From Arthrobacter sp. zg-Y844 (GTDB lineage: Bacteria > Actinomycetota > Actinomycetes > Actinomycetales > Micrococcaceae), in the NCBI RefSeq assembly GCF_024385465.1, contig NZ_JANFLS010000001.1, forward strand, positions 682,001 through 746,000: a stretch of 64,000 nt of DNA. The letters are read 5' to 3'. Made by a program: the position numbers and the translations under genes. Within the stretch, counting starts at the first letter, position 1; each line of letters starts with the position of its first letter. Shown in pieces: positions 63,910 through 64,000 of this stretch. The notes beneath the pieces were generated by a model. It was not told the origin of the DNA, did no database searches, and saw only the letters and a list, made by a program, of their open reading frames with translations.

Positions 63910-64000
63910 TTATGGCCCGTGTGCCAATAGGTGGCGTGGATTATCGATCATCATGGTTGCGAGGACCGTTTCATCCAGCCCCAGTTCCCGCAGCCGCGGC
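63910..64000 (-). CDS. Phosphotriesterase-family amidohydrolase, C-terminal fragment
   Basis: The minus strand enters the window in frame and ends at TAA (63912-63910). The 29 visible residues include RLRELGLDETVLATMMIDN and PRHLLAHG, the typical last helix of phosphotriesterase-like (PTE/PHP) lactonases, which end in LxxxGVxxxxxxxxxxxNPRRLL. The rest lies outside the window. The stop is 5 nt from the TetR start, indicating an operon. Confidence 0.6.
   Translation of the reverse strand, partial: PRLRELGLDETVLATMMIDNPRHLLAHGP

Overview
The window is a continuous piece of a high-GC actinobacterial chromosome, most likely Arthrobacter or a close relative in the Micrococcaceae. That reading is inferred from gene content: an HspR/HAIR-controlled dnaK-grpE-dnaJ-hspR locus, a DUF4235 protein, LpqY-SugABC-like trehalose import, ykoEDC thiamine-precursor uptake, siderophore uptake with no biosynthesis genes, frequent GTG/TTG starts, ATGA/GTGA overlaps, and several genes whose -10 hexamer sits only 6-8 nt before the start codon (leaderless mRNAs). 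I see no insertion sequence, prophage, CRISPR array or rRNA operon. It is mostly housekeeping chromosome with a few accessory spots.

Layout. 0-6 kb: YccF fragment, PNPOx-fold flavoprotein, DEAD-box helicase, then a trmB / NYN-LOTUS / methyltransferase operon, a decayed RibD-type reductase remnant and a MOSC protein. 6-10.5 kb: the Hsp70 operon on the minus strand with two HAIR operators around its promoter and a terminator-like hairpin between grpE and dnaJ. 10.6-18 kb: a methyltransferase gene broken by an in-frame TGA, a P-loop kinase, cardiolipin synthase, pabC, and the ykoE-D-C ECF transporter behind a TPP riboswitch with a perfect SD-sequestering hairpin. 18-25 kb: a full mrpA(B)CDEFG cation/proton antiporter operon. 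25-31.7 kb: MFS transporter, dcd, tryptophan 2,3-dioxygenase, an SseB-like protein, an M4 protealysin-like protease coupled to an emfourin-type inhibitor, tRNA-Gly(CCC), panD and an AEC transporter. 31.8-37 kb: sugar (probably trehalose) ABC transporter and a membrane-anchored protein of unknown function. 37-43.6 kb: thioredoxin-NHL protein and CopD-CtaG fusion, HU, a repeat-bearing intergenic region, and zinc-independent ribosomal protein genes rpsN-rpmG-rpmB. 44-50.5 kb: glgC-like, MarR, MFS, SGNH hydrolase, DAG kinase, and an M23 peptidase with a long structured leader. 50.8-58.4 kb: a seven-gene iron-siderophore uptake locus under a DtxR/IdeR box. 58.4-64 kb: Xi-class GST, SDR epimerase, TrxR-like flavoprotein, APC permease, TetR regulator and the end of a phosphotriesterase-like hydrolase.

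The most interesting items are the protealysin/emfourin pair, the methyltransferase with TGA in place of a likely Trp codon, the unassigned structured leader of the M23 peptidase, the TPP-riboswitch expression platform, the recurrent leaderless promoter pattern, and the short repeats at 42.36-42.45 kb. Nothing here is a clear new defence or biosynthetic system.
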